Positions 16,183 to 24,196 are shown, counted from the stretch's first letter. The stretch is DNA of 30,501 bases from CAXTTV01 sp964247295 (GCA_964247295.1 CAXTTV010000035.1:1-30501), one strand, 5' to 3'. Numbers and translations: made by a program. The notes: generated from the letters alone by a model not told the origin.

Positions 16183-17550
16183 ATGGCCCCTAACAAGTAT
16201 CACCCCCGTGAGGATGGGGCAGACGGCTGGTGGTCTGAACGTTTGAACCGCCGTAACTTTATTGTTCGGGCCCTGGCAGCCAGTGCTGGTAGCGGGATCG
16301 CGCTCTCGCTTTTAAGTGGATGTGGAACGGGTTCCAGTGCTGCCGATATCTCATTTTGGAATCTATTTAGCGGTGGAGATGGTGAGCGTCTGACGCAAAT
16401 GCAGGATGCTTTCCGCAAGGACAATCCAGGGGTAGGATTGGAGTCCGTGACCCTGCAATGGGGCATCCCTTACTACACAAAACTGGCGATGGCCTCAACT
16501 GGTGGGAGACCGCCGGAAGTCGCGATTCTGCATATGTCGCGTCTCTCAACGTATGCGGCAGGTGGAGCGCTTGATCACTTTGACTTGAAGCAGTTATCCG
16601 ACTTTGGAATTTCTGAGAGTAACTTTGTTGCTCCCGTCTGGAAAAAGGCTCAGTACAATAATGCTCTCTACGCGGCCCCACTGGACACCCATCCTCTCGT
16701 GTTGTACTACAATCAGGATCTTTGTCAGAAGGCGGGCCTTTTGGATGGTTCCGGGAACCTGAAGCCAATTCAAGGAGCGGATGCGTTAATGAAGGCATTT
16801 AAGGCTGGCAAGCAGGCATCGGGGAGTATGGGAGTGGTATTTGAGGCCACAGGAGTGATGCTCTGGCGTATGTTTATCACCTTCTATTCCCAGCTTAGTG
16901 GGACTTTGTTCCACGAGGATGCTAGCAAGTGTACGTTGGACGATGGCAAAGCCTAGAAGGTTATTCAGTTTCTCTCCGATATGACGGTGAAAGAAAAAGT
17001 GGCTCCATCGACCACTGACTATGCGGGTTCCGTTGCCGATTTCGGTAGTGGCAAATCGACTTTCCATATTAACGGAGAGTGGGAGGTGACAACCTTTCAG
17101 TCTCAGAAAATGAAATTTAATATGGTGCCATTGCCAACCGCATATGATAATAAGGCAACCTGGGCCGATTCTCATTGTTTTGTGCTTCCTCATCAAGCTT
17201 ATCCAAACGTGGAGAGCCGAAAAGCTGCCCTCCGATTTGTCTCCTATATGCTGAAGACCAGCCAGACCTGGGCCCAGGGTGGGCATATACCGGCGTATCT
17301 GCCTGTAACAGAGTCCTCCGGGTTTAAAAGTTTGAAACCCCAGGCGAACTATGCCTCCGTCGCGAATGAAGTTGTGTATGATCCTCCTGCCTGGTTTAGT
17401 GGAGCCGCTTCTGATCTTGAGACACAGGTCACTAATGCGATTCAGGGAGCGGTCAGCGGTTCTATGTCGCCCGATCAGGCTTTAGAGCAGATGAAAAAGG
17501 CGATGAACAAGCTGCTGACGACACCTGCCCCTGTAACTATAAAAGCCTGA
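16183..17550 (+). pseudogene. ABC sugar-binding lipoprotein (SBP family 1) interrupted by an in-frame TAG
   Basis: Extracellular solute-binding protein for a CUT1 sugar importer. The ATG at 16183 has AAGGAGG nine bases upstream. The signal has twin arginines (Arg23-Arg24 in NRRNFIVRAL), a hydrophobic stretch, and a lipobox ending LLSGC with Cys47, so a Tat-exported lipoprotein is likely. Landmarks are ISFWNLFSGGDGERL, PPEVAILHMSR and LYAAPLDTHPLVLYYNQDL. A TAG at 16954-16956 stops the frame after residue 257; the same frame then continues without further stop to 17550 with typical binding-protein tail sequence (HIPAYLPVTES). No ribosome site precedes the internal ATG at 16981. With a sense codon there it would be 455 residues, normal for the family. 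TAG ends other genes here, so it is a real nonsense codon or a base error. Confidence 0.88.
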
Positions 17551-17614
17551 GGAGATGGACAGGCTTACTGTTTTATTGTAGATGCTGTAAGCCCATACAT
17601 GAGAGGGAAAGCAT

Positions 17615-18559
17615 ATGTCGGATGTGATTATAGAGAGGCCGTTGGCTGCTGAGAACACAGGGGTACGGGTAGAGGCCGCGTCGGGACGCCAGAAAAATAA
17701 TCTGGCTGGCTGGCTGTTTGTGGCTCCATTTCTGATTATGTATGCTGTGTTTATCTTCTGGCCGGTTCTTTTAGGTTTGAAGATGAGTTTTTTCAATACC
17801 AGTCTGTTCGCGGACACACAGCAGCAATTCCTGGGTCTGACGAATTATCAGGAGGCTCTGTTTGATTCCGCTTTCTGGAGTTCGATCTGGCACACAGTAA
17901 TCTTTACAGTTGTGACGACTCCGATCCTGATCGTGGTAAGCGCGACCCTGGCAATTATGGTGAACCGGGTCAAGCGGGGGCAGTGGTTCTGGCGCACGGT
18001 TTTCTTTGCTCCCTATGTGTTGCCGGTTTCGGTGGTCTATCTGATCTGGAACTGGCTCTATCAACCGGGGTATGGCTTGATTAATTCGTTCCTGACGGCG
18101 ATCGGTGGGTCTGAGATCAGTTGGTTAACGGAGCCAAACGCGGCGATGATTGCGGTCATTATTCTCACCATCTGGTGGACGCTGGGCTTCGATTTTGTGT
18201 TGTATCTGGCTGGTCTCCAGCAGATTCCCCGCGAGATCTATGAGTCGTCGGAGGTGGATGGCGCGACCTTCTGGTCGCAGATCCGTTATGTCACTATTCC
18301 ATTGTTGAAGCGCACAACTGGAACGGTGGTTATTCTTCAGATTATCGCGTCCTTGCAGGTCTTTGGACAGTTCTATCTATTGACGGGAGGCGGCCCGAAC
18401 TTCTCAACACGCCCAATTGTCGAGTATATCTATGATATGGGCTTCTCATCCTATCGAGTTGGCTATGCCTCGGCGATGTCCTACCTGTTTTTCGCTCTGG
18501 TTCTAATTATTACAGTTACTCAGTTTGTGGTTACCTTTAGACCGAGGAGGGCTCAGTAA
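17615..18559 (+). CDS. Sugar ABC transporter permease, MalF/UgpA type
   Basis: A 314-residue inner-membrane permease of a CUT1 importer with six TM helices. Residues 28-50 form TM1 (GWLFVAPFLIMYAVFIFWPV). The cytoplasmic EAA loop that docks the ATPase reads EIYESSEVDGATFWSQIRYV (about residues 208-227), followed by TIPLL. A GAGAGGGAAAG ribosome site precedes the ATG. It is 64 bp after the binding protein and overlaps the next permease by one base. No ATP-binding gene is in the window, so a shared MsmX/MalK-like ATPase encoded elsewhere is inferred. Confidence 0.93.
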   Translation: MSDVIIERPLAAENTGVRVEAASGRQKNNLAGWLFVAPFLIMYAVFIFWPVLLGLKMSFFNTSLFADTQQQFLGLTNYQEALFDSAFWSSIWHTVIFTVVTTPILIVVSATLAIMVNRVKRGQWFWRTVFFAPYVLPVSVVYLIWNWLYQPGYGLINSFLTAIGGSEISWLTEPNAAMIAVIILTIWWTLGFDFVLYLAGLQQIPREIYESSEVDGATFWSQIRYVTIPLLKRTTGTVVILQIIASLQVFGQFYLLTGGGPNFSTRPIVEYIYDMGFSSYRVGYASAMSYLFFALVLIITVTQFVVTFRPRRAQ

Positions 18560-19440
18560 TGCAACAGGCAGTAGAAGCGCGAAATGTGAAGGCTGTGGAG
18601 CGGCCAGGGGGGGAAAACAAGCGGTTTTCATTTTCTCGGATGCTGGCGATTGCATTGCTGGCAGTCCTGGCCTTTCTCTGGCTGATTCCTCTACTTTGGA
18701 CGTTTGATACCTCGTTAAAACCGGAGGCAGAGACAACTACGGTTCCCGCCTCCTGGCTGGCCTCCAGCTTTGGTTTTGGTGCCTATGCTAAAGTGCTTTC
18801 AACCAGCAGCATTCTTCGCTGGTACTTTAATAGCTTCCTGACGGCGATCGCGATTACGGTGATCGCGGTGTTTCTGGCAAGTATGGCGGCTTTTGCTTTC
18901 TCGCGCATCCGTTTCGCGGGGGGCAAGTACCTGTTCTGGATTATTATGGCGGGGATTATGATCCCTTCGCAGATTCTAATTGTGCCGCTATTCGCGCAGA
19001 TGCAGACTTTTGGGATGGTCGATACCTACTGGGGCGTGATCCTGCCGCAGGTGGTCTCGCCGCTGGCTGTCTTCATCTTTAAGCAGTTTTTCGATGAGCT
19101 ACCCGCTGAACTGGAGGAGGCCGCGACTATGGATGGTGCCAGTCGCTGGCGCGTTTACTGGCAGCTCTGGCTCCCGCTCTCCCGCCCGGCGATCGCGGCG
19201 GTGGCGACGTTCACCTTTGTTACGGCCTGGAATAATTTTATCTGGCCCTTTATTGTGATCACCAGCACGCAGATGATGACGCTTCCGGTCGGTCTGTCCA
19301 ACGTTCAGACCTCCTATGGTCTGCGCTACGCTCAGATTATGGCCTCGGCCCTGCTGGGCGGGTTGCCGGCGTTGATTGCTTTCCTGTTCTTCCAGAGAGA
19401 GATCGTTCAGGGGATTGCCGGTACCGGCCTGAAAGGCTAA
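18559..19440 (+). CDS. Sugar ABC transporter permease, MalG/UgpE type
   Basis: A 293-residue partner permease. The ATG overlaps the stop of the MalF-like gene (TAATG), so the two are translationally coupled. About six TM helices are visible; TM1 is at about 31-50 (ALLAVLAFLWLIPLLWTFDT). The EAA loop reads ELEEAATMDGASRWRVYWQL followed by WLPLSRPAI. The C-terminal stretch AFLFFQREIVQGIAGTGLKG is characteristic of MalG-type proteins, whose tail enters the ATPase dimer. It forms the channel with the preceding permease; the imported sugar is presumably the substrate of the GH2 enzyme. It is the last gene of the operon. Confidence 0.94.
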   Translation: MQQAVEARNVKAVERPGGENKRFSFSRMLAIALLAVLAFLWLIPLLWTFDTSLKPEAETTTVPASWLASSFGFGAYAKVLSTSSILRWYFNSFLTAIAITVIAVFLASMAAFAFSRIRFAGGKYLFWIIMAGIMIPSQILIVPLFAQMQTFGMVDTYWGVILPQVVSPLAVFIFKQFFDELPAELEEAATMDGASRWRVYWQLWLPLSRPAIAAVATFTFVTAWNNFIWPFIVITSTQMMTLPVGLSNVQTSYGLRYAQIMASALLGGLPALIAFLFFQREIVQGIAGTGLKG

Positions 19441-19464
19441 TCTTTCGGTCTTAGAATCTGTCTC

Positions 19465-19496
19465 GCCGTGCTAGATCAACTCTGATCTAGCACGGC
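19465..19496 (+). terminator. Terminator of the ABC operon
   Basis: A perfect 14-bp stem (GCCGTGCTAGATCA at 19465-19478, complement at 19483-19496) with a 4-base loop begins 24 bp after the last permease. The following CCTTTG is a weak T run. The convergent gene ends at 19517, so it may serve both. Confidence 0.75.
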
Positions 19497-19516
19497 CCTT
19501 TGTCTGGTGAGTCTAG

Positions 19517-20548
19517 TTACAGATTGGAAATCTTGTTGATCTGGTTGAGTAAATCTTTGTAATGGAGTGCGCTGGTGGGATCGCTATTCTTCAGCATCCC
19601 GGCGATCTGCTGTTGCAGGGCCGCGATCTTTGTCTGTTGATCGCTTACCTGTTTACTCGTGGTGTCCAGCTTTGCTTTCTGATCCGCGAGCTGCTTGTCG
19701 GAAAGGTCCAGCTTCACTTTTTGATCGCTTAGTTGTTTGTCGCGAGTGGCGATCCCCTCATAGGTGCTTTGTAACTCCTGGCCGATCCAGGCCTCATAGA
19801 CTCCCTCTTTCCCAGTGAAGACCAACATGGTTTTGCGGAAAAGCTGGCGCTGCCCTCCGCCCTTGTTGGGACTACTCTGCTCCACATGATCTACATGAAC
19901 CTCGGTCTCAAGGGGATAGTTATCATCATCCCAGTGATCCGCATGCAGGATATGGCTGCGAAAGCCCAGGCGAACGGGGAGATGATTTGGGGCGGTGAGG
20001 GTTTGCGTGCTGGCATCGTCTTTCCAGCCCTGAGGGATCGGCATATTTTTTGCTCCTTTGAAGATCCAGAGAACTTGATAGAATAAGCGGTTGGACCAGT
20101 CATCGTCTGAGCCCTCTTCGCGATAGCCACCCCAGGGGTTCATCGCGGAAAGCCGATTAGGGTGCTCAGCGAACAGGCAAACGGCGTGGGGGATCGAGGG
20201 ATTATCGTCCCAGCCAACATAGATCAGGCAGGGGTAGCCAGCCTGAAGCTGCTGGTGGGCGGCTGCGACCAGAGCCGCAGGGGAATCGCTGATCTGCTGC
20301 ATCGTCACATGGTACTGCGAGCAGTAATCCTGAAAATTGGCGGCGTCCATCATGCCTTCATAGCCCTGACCGTAGGCCGGGTTGGCATCTTTAATCTCAT
20401 CGCCGTTAAAAGGTCGACCAGTAAAGTAACATAGCGCGGAAGCGATACAGGCGACAACACAATTGTTGTTGGAATTTTCGTCTTCCTGGCCGTCGCTGGT
20501 CGGTTCATCAAGTTGATTGACGAGTGGATAGCTGGCAAGCTCGCTCAT
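19517..20548 (-). CDS. C39-like cysteine peptidase / lysin-like protein with coiled-coil repeats
   Basis: A 343-residue protein, not recognised as a named family. Residues 1-150 look like a papain-like C39-type peptidase: Cys30 in NNNCVVACIASAL, His121 in IPHAVCLFA, and Asn137 in MNPWGG as the triad. Residues 170-268 resemble the accessory region of phage-type lysins (GWKDD, LTAPNHLPV, LVFTGKEGVYEAWIGQEL). Residues 270-311 are three 14-residue repeats (DKQLSDQKVKLDLS and variants), a coiled coil. No signal peptide is visible, so release by lysis or a non-classical route is needed if it acts on cell walls. AGAGG lies 6 bases before the ATG. It stands alone between the sugar operon and a hairpin-rich element. 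Confidence 0.7.
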   Translation of the reverse strand: MSELASYPLVNQLDEPTSDGQEDENSNNNCVVACIASALCYFTGRPFNGDEIKDANPAYGQGYEGMMDAANFQDYCSQYHVTMQQISDSPAALVAAAHQQLQAGYPCLIYVGWDDNPSIPHAVCLFAEHPNRLSAMNPWGGYREEGSDDDWSNRLFYQVLWIFKGAKNMPIPQGWKDDASTQTLTAPNHLPVRLGFRSHILHADHWDDDNYPLETEVHVDHVEQSSPNKGGGQRQLFRKTMLVFTGKEGVYEAWIGQELQSTYEGIATRDKQLSDQKVKLDLSDKQLADQKAKLDTTSKQVSDQQTKIAALQQQIAGMLKNSDPTSALHYKDLLNQINKISNL

Positions 20549-20712
20549 GAAAAGCCTCTTTCTACGGGGAGTAAGCAGGGGGGATAGTGAAGAAGGTGGG
20601 AGGGGAAGTGTGAGGAGGCACTACAGGGATCTCCATCTTTTCTATCGGCAGTGTTTAGCCTCTACAATAGGGGAGAAGCCCTCGAAACTGTTGGGATATT
20701 TCCAAAGATGGG
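20549..20712. other. Intergenic, no gene seen
   Basis: Upstream region of the peptidase-like gene. It contains a purine-rich stretch on the plus strand around 20570-20615. No convincing promoter or ORF was found. Confidence 0.4.
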
Positions 20713-20950
20713 TCGAATGAGGTAGATCGGGTCACGGACACGCACGCGCCTCTGTTGGGAAAAGGGAACGCCCTTCAGGCGCGGTAGGAGCGCTTCGCGA
20801 AGCGTGCGCCAGGTGACGGGATGCAGGATCTCCCCGGAGACATGGCGCGGTGCGCCAGATGCGGCCCGTCGAGCGCCGCGATGACGGGCCTTCTTCGATC
20901 TTTCTCCGAATTTCCCAGCAGAGTCGTACGTGACCCGATCTACCCCTTCG
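20713..20950. repeat. Hairpin-rich GC element flanked by 16-bp inverted repeats
   Basis: GGTAGATCGGGTCACG (20721-20736) is repeated as its exact complement at 20929-20944; beyond it the arms stay similar (TCGAA/TTCGA). Between them lie further perfect palindromes: CGCTTCGCGAAGCG (20791-20804), TCTCC-CC-GGAGA (20830-20841), TGGCGC with GCGCCA (20843-20857), and GGCCCGTC with GACGGGCC (20863-20890). The element is GC-richer than its surroundings. On the minus strand a frame without stops runs from 21030 to 20665 (122 codons) but has no usual start codon. It could be a MITE-like element, a structured RNA or a gene remnant. No transposase is nearby. Confidence 0.6.
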
Positions 20951-21035
20951 AGTTTCCCTCTGCACAGAAACCTCTTCTTAGTTTCCTGGCAGACTGGCTC
21001 TCTACAGTTACAAGAGAGCCAGAAGGATGCTTAGA

Positions 21036-22085
21036 TCATTCGACTCGTTTCCCATTGAGCTCTTGAAGGAGTGGGTCTAAGAGAGTCTCAGTGCGCTGTG
21101 TGCGTACAGGTGTCCGGCGGAGTTTCGCGTGCCGTAACTCCGTAATGAGCCGATCGCTTGTCTCCTGAACACGGTACAGCTCATAATCAGCTCTGTTCAA
21201 ACGTTGCAAGCGGGCCATTAAGTTATTAAGAGAAGAGGCGATTCGCCAGAGCATATTGTCCCGAGGTAGAGGAACCTGTGTATTAAAATCGCCGTTCGCG
21301 ATCTGAACATGCATCTGCAAAATCTGGTTCACTCCTTCTTCTAACTCCTGTTTCTGCTGCGCGATCACGTTTTGCAGGGCGATAATCTCCTCGGCGTGAT
21401 CGGCTCGGGCCAGGGCCCGTGTCGAGCTCCTCACCCAGAGAAAAACGATAATAGCCACAAAAGTTTGTAGAATGATAGGGCGGATAATTAAGCCATACCC
21501 ATCAGTGGTGAGCGTCCGGGCAATCTCAGGAGAGTGGGGCATGAGCATTGTCGCGCCTCCAATAAATATGGCGTGCGCGCCTCCAATAGGAAAGACGCTC
21601 CAGGGTGGCAATAATGAAACCGCCATCAGTTCAGTAATCACCAGGAGATCGAACGTTGGGAGTGAGTAAGCATTTAAGCCATGGGGTGTCGCCAGAATCG
21701 AGACCATAAATCCCAGATCCGCCGATACAATAATAATCAATGCGGCAATGTATGTTTTTCCGAAACGATTGATTACCAGGCCTAAAACACAGGTACCGAG
21801 CGCGCTAAGTTGTGGGACCAGTTCTCCATGGTTGGCGATTGAGACGGGAAGGGCGAACAATAGTGCCAGGATCGAAAGTAGGAGAATAGTGCTGGCGAGC
21901 CGGGCCCGACGGCCACGCTCACGCTGCTCAAGGGTGGCCTGTATAGAGGAAATAGGCGGAGTCGTACACTGATACCAATTCTCTAATAAGCCAGGAGCCT
22001 TCTCCAGTTGGTCCGTTGACTTATAACGAGAAGGATATGGGTTCTCTTGTGAGTCTTGTAACTGACCAGACCGATTCATTTGCAT
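21036..22085 (-). CDS. Six-TM membrane protein with HAMP-like module (paralogue 3 of 3)
   Basis: Unrecognised 349-residue protein, same plan as the genes at 1457 and 5934. A hydrophilic N-terminus (1-58) is followed by about six hydrophobic segments between 62 and 217, with shared landmarks VINRFGK (104-110) and TFDL (144-147). Residues 222-249 form a coiled coil (AEEIIALQNVIAQQKQELEE). Residues 250-296 are the HAMP-like unit (ILQMHVQIANGDFNTQVPL, then LWRIASSLNNLMARL). Some 50 residues follow with no output domain. The start is the ATG at 22085: GAGGAG lies 10 bases before it, and the upstream TTG at 22103 falls within that ribosome site. It is a single gene. It appears closest to paralogue 1 in the HAMP-like part, and closer to paralogue 2 in the membrane part. 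Confidence 0.8.
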   Translation of the reverse strand: MQMNRSGQLQDSQENPYPSRYKSTDQLEKAPGLLENWYQCTTPPISSIQATLEQRERGRRARLASTILLLSILALLFALPVSIANHGELVPQLSALGTCVLGLVINRFGKTYIAALIIIVSADLGFMVSILATPHGLNAYSLPTFDLLVITELMAVSLLPPWSVFPIGGAHAIFIGGATMLMPHSPEIARTLTTDGYGLIIRPIILQTFVAIIVFLWVRSSTRALARADHAEEIIALQNVIAQQKQELEEGVNQILQMHVQIANGDFNTQVPLPRDNMLWRIASSLNNLMARLQRLNRADYELYRVQETSDRLITELRHAKLRRTPVRTQRTETLLDPLLQELNGKRVE

Positions 22086-22343
22086 AAAGAATACGCTCCT
22101 CAATACTTTTTGCTTTTAAAGAGGAAACAATAAACGGTGAAAATAGTGTAAAAAGATACTACAAGTGTATCGAAATAGTATGGAACATGTCAATGTTTAA
22201 CCATTATGGAAAAATTTCTTTTGTTTTTAGATTAAGAAATAGAAATACCCGAAATAGTACGGAGATCCCACTCTGGCTTTTCTTATGAGTTCCCCCTCAT
22301 TCTTAATAAAATATCTCAACCGTACAAGGGTAGATTTTAGCTC

Positions 22344-22372
22344 TTGACATGTCTCCAGGTTTGAAGTATTCT
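22344..22372 (+). promoter_or_regulatory. Promoter of the second tetR gene
   Basis: A perfect -35 TTGACA (22344-22349), 17-bp spacer, and TATTCT (22367-22372), matching four of six -10 positions. The -10 lies inside one palindrome and just before another. The rest of 22086-22343 is AT-rich; CGAAATAGTA occurs twice there (22171-22180 and 22250-22259), with no gene. Confidence 0.65.
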
Positions 22373-22389
22373 TCAATCAAATATTTGAT
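22361..22389. promoter_or_regulatory. Twin palindromes: TetR operator candidates
   Basis: TTGAAG-TATT-CTTCAA (22361-22376) and ATCAA-ATAT-TTGAT (22376-22389) are both perfect and adjoin each other over the -10 and start region. The ATCAA-N4-TTGAT design recurs at 23868-23881 upstream of the second DUF2798 gene. Autorepression by the adjacent TetR is inferred. Confidence 0.65.
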
Positions 22390-22428
22390 AGCTTATCAAC
22401 AATAGATCAAAAGCGGGGGAAAGATAGT

Positions 22429-23088
22429 ATGGCTTCATTTCAAGAGTCACAGATACATCAGCAGTTTCCAAAATATATTCGGCAGTTGCATGGAGACGAA
22501 CGGCGAAAGCTCCTTATTGAAGCAACATATGAACAGATTGCGGAAGTAGGTTTTGAGGGTTTGCGTTTGCGGCAGGTGGCAGCTTCCGCTGGCATTAATC
22601 AAGCCACTATTCACTACTATTTTCCCACAAAGGAAGCATTGATTACGGCGGTAGTTGATGATGTTATGCAGAGGATTGCCGCGACGCATGTCCCTTCTAA
22701 TAACGAAGAGGATAGGACGCCAGCTCAACGATTACATGATTACTTTTTGCGTCAATACATTCTTATGCAAGAAGTACCTGTGTTGTTTCGTGTTATAGGG
22801 GAAATTTCATTAAGGGCATCACGTCATCCTGAGTTGGCAAAGGTGCTTATTCAAAATGATGAGGAGTGGCAAGAAGATCTTGCTAGGCTTTTTGAAGAAG
22901 GAAAGTCCAAAGGTCAGTTTATTCCACATCTAGATTCTCAAAGAGCCGCGTGTGTGATGATTTCGTTTTTACGTGGTACCTCTTTGCAGGTTGTTGTAGA
23001 TATGGAAAAAACAAAATATGCTATTAAGCAGTTAGAGATGTTTTTTATTCTACCTGAATATCTAAATACATTGCTGGAGGCTTTTTAA
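22429..23088 (+). CDS. TetR/AcrR family transcriptional regulator
   Basis: A 219-residue regulator. Residues 22-70 form the DNA-binding domain: ERRKLLIEATYEQIAEVGFEG, then LRLRQVAASAGINQATIHYYFPTKEALI. The C-terminal helical domain (75-219) is of the kind seen in BetI/YcdC-like regulators but does not name a ligand. A G-rich ribosome site (GGGGGAAAG) precedes the ATG. Two palindromes cover its promoter, and the same ATCAA-N4-TTGAT motif occurs before the downstream DUF2798/monooxygenase genes, so it probably controls itself and those genes. Confidence 0.92.
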   Translation: MASFQESQIHQQFPKYIRQLHGDERRKLLIEATYEQIAEVGFEGLRLRQVAASAGINQATIHYYFPTKEALITAVVDDVMQRIAATHVPSNNEEDRTPAQRLHDYFLRQYILMQEVPVLFRVIGEISLRASRHPELAKVLIQNDEEWQEDLARLFEEGKSKGQFIPHLDSQRAACVMISFLRGTSLQVVVDMEKTKYAIKQLEMFFILPEYLNTLLEAF

Positions 23089-23124
23089 GTATAACCCCTT
23101 TTTCTAGCAAGCAAAACTTTTATG

Positions 23125-23180
23125 ATCTCCCCGATGAAAAGATACTCACGTAGGGCTATTTTTTCTGGGGAGATTTTTTG
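23125..23180 (+). terminator. Terminator after tetR
   Basis: An 8-bp stem, ATCTCCCC (23125-23132) with GGGGAGAT (23167-23174), has a long 34-base loop and is followed directly by TTTTTG. It starts 36 bp after the tetR stop. The stretch 23181-23440 holds nothing I can name. Confidence 0.55.
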
Positions 23181-23443
23181 CACCTGCCCATGATGGCGAT
23201 GAACCAATCAAGGCAGCCTCATCTACCTTTTCGCCTCCCTAAGAAGATATCCCCTTTCCCGTTGTGCAAACAGCAACTTCTCCAACGTCTCGAATAGCTT
23301 GCCTCTGTAGAATGTGGGACAAAAATAAAACTGTACTTTACAGGAAAAGCCAATATTTTTATTTGCGATGTGCTGGATAAACAAAATCTAGTTTCAAAGG
23401 CTTATTTATGGATACCCAGAAGTTTACTCTTATAGGGGGGATC

Positions 23444-23472
23444 TTGACACTAGATCAAATGTCATGTATAAA
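23444..23472 (+). promoter_or_regulatory. Strong sigma70-like promoter of the DUF2798/monooxygenase genes
   Basis: TTGACA (23444-23449), exact 17-bp spacer, TATAAA (23467-23472). Just downstream the halves ATCAA (23476-23480) and TTGAT (23489-23493) face each other across 8 bp, a looser version of the TetR operator motif. Confidence 0.75.
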
Positions 23473-23541
23473 TTTATCAAGCACTTGTTTGATGGTCAAG
23501 CAATTTGTAGGTCTTTTGATAGATTCAAGAGGAGTGTTAGT

Positions 23542-23787
23542 ATGTTTAGTAAAAAGTACGAGCCAATTCTCCTGGGTATCTTTATGTCCCTGACGATATC
23601 TTTCATCATGTCCCTGATCATGACGATTTCAAAAGTTGGTTTGCAGCCAGCATTTGTTCCGGCATTTCTCGTCAGTTTCATGGTTGGCACTATCGTCTCC
23701 ATTCCCGTTTCCCTGATTGCTGCCCCGGCGATCGGCTTTCTGCTGAGCTTTGTGTTCAAAGAGCCCAACGATAATCAGTACCGCTAA
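23542..23787 (+). CDS. DUF2798 family small membrane protein (first copy)
   Basis: An 81-residue protein with two TM helices: about 11-30 (LLGIFMSLTISFIMSLIMTI) and 44-68 (LVSFMVGTIVSIPVSLIAAP). The pattern of a short basic start, MSLxMT helix, FxPAF loop and a second helix ending APAI fits DUF2798, a family of unknown function often found near transporters and oxidoreductases. I chose ATG 23542, with AGGAG seven bases upstream, over the in-frame ATG at 23464, which lies on the promoter -10. It is followed by a paralogue after 136 bp. Confidence 0.75.
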   Translation: MFSKKYEPILLGIFMSLTISFIMSLIMTISKVGLQPAFVPAFLVSFMVGTIVSIPVSLIAAPAIGFLLSFVFKEPNDNQYR

Positions 23788-23867
23788 CTTTTTCTCACGA
23801 AAGCAGACCACAGGGTTTACATTTGGGCAAAAATAGCTTCCCCATCGCTCATTTTTGAACGGATTTT

Positions 23868-23881
23868 ATCAAGTGTTTGAT
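23868..23881. promoter_or_regulatory. Second TetR-type operator (ATCAA-GTGT-TTGAT)
   Basis: Perfect 5-bp arms with a 4-bp centre, the same architecture as 22376-22389. It lies 43 bp upstream of the second DUF2798 start. Confidence 0.5.
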
Positions 23882-23923
23882 TGATGAGGGTGTGATCGGT
23901 AAAAATAAAGGAGAACCTGACGC

Positions 23924-24136
23924 ATGAATAGCAAATATCAGCCACTAGCATTTTCCTTCCTGATGACTTTGGTGATGACAACTGTGATGACATTCGCGAT
24001 GACGTTGACAAATATAGGGTTTGCGCCCTTTTTCTGGCCAGCCTTTTTTTCTGGCTGGCTGTTGGGCATTGTGTTATCAGTCCCAATGACATTAATTGTT
24101 TCCCCATTTGTGCGCGTTGGATTGTGGGGAAATTGA
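23924..24136 (+). CDS. DUF2798 family small membrane protein (second copy)
   Basis: A 70-residue paralogue of the preceding gene: two TM helices at about 7-28 (LAFSFLMTLVMTTVMTFAMT) and 37-62 (WPAFFSGWLLGIVLSVPMTL), the same FxPxF turn between them and a closing VSPFVR. AAGGAGAA lies nine bases before the ATG. Function unknown. The monooxygenase start lies 60 bp downstream, so they are probably cotranscribed. Confidence 0.78.
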   Translation: MNSKYQPLAFSFLMTLVMTTVMTFAMTLTNIGFAPFFWPAFFSGWLLGIVLSVPMTLIVSPFVRVGLWGN

Positions 24137-24196
24137 CGGAGCAGCCAGCGACCCAGGTGATGCAAAAAGATTTTGTGCGATAAAGGAGAAGTGAAG

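Noticed and set aside
16954..16956. TAG as a recoded sense codon (pyrrolysine or suppression)
   Set aside because: Other genes in the window, such as the VOC gene at 992 and the methyltransferase, end with TAG, and no recoding signals are visible.
20732..20965. 77-codon minus-strand ORF in the hairpin-rich element
   Set aside because: Composition is dominated by Arg, Ser and Pro from GC-rich palindromes; no ribosome site and no recognisable domain.
23464..23541. Upstream extension of the first DUF2798 gene to ATG 23464
   Set aside because: That ATG overlaps the -10 of an excellent promoter and has no ribosome site, while ATG 23542 has AGGAG at the right distance.
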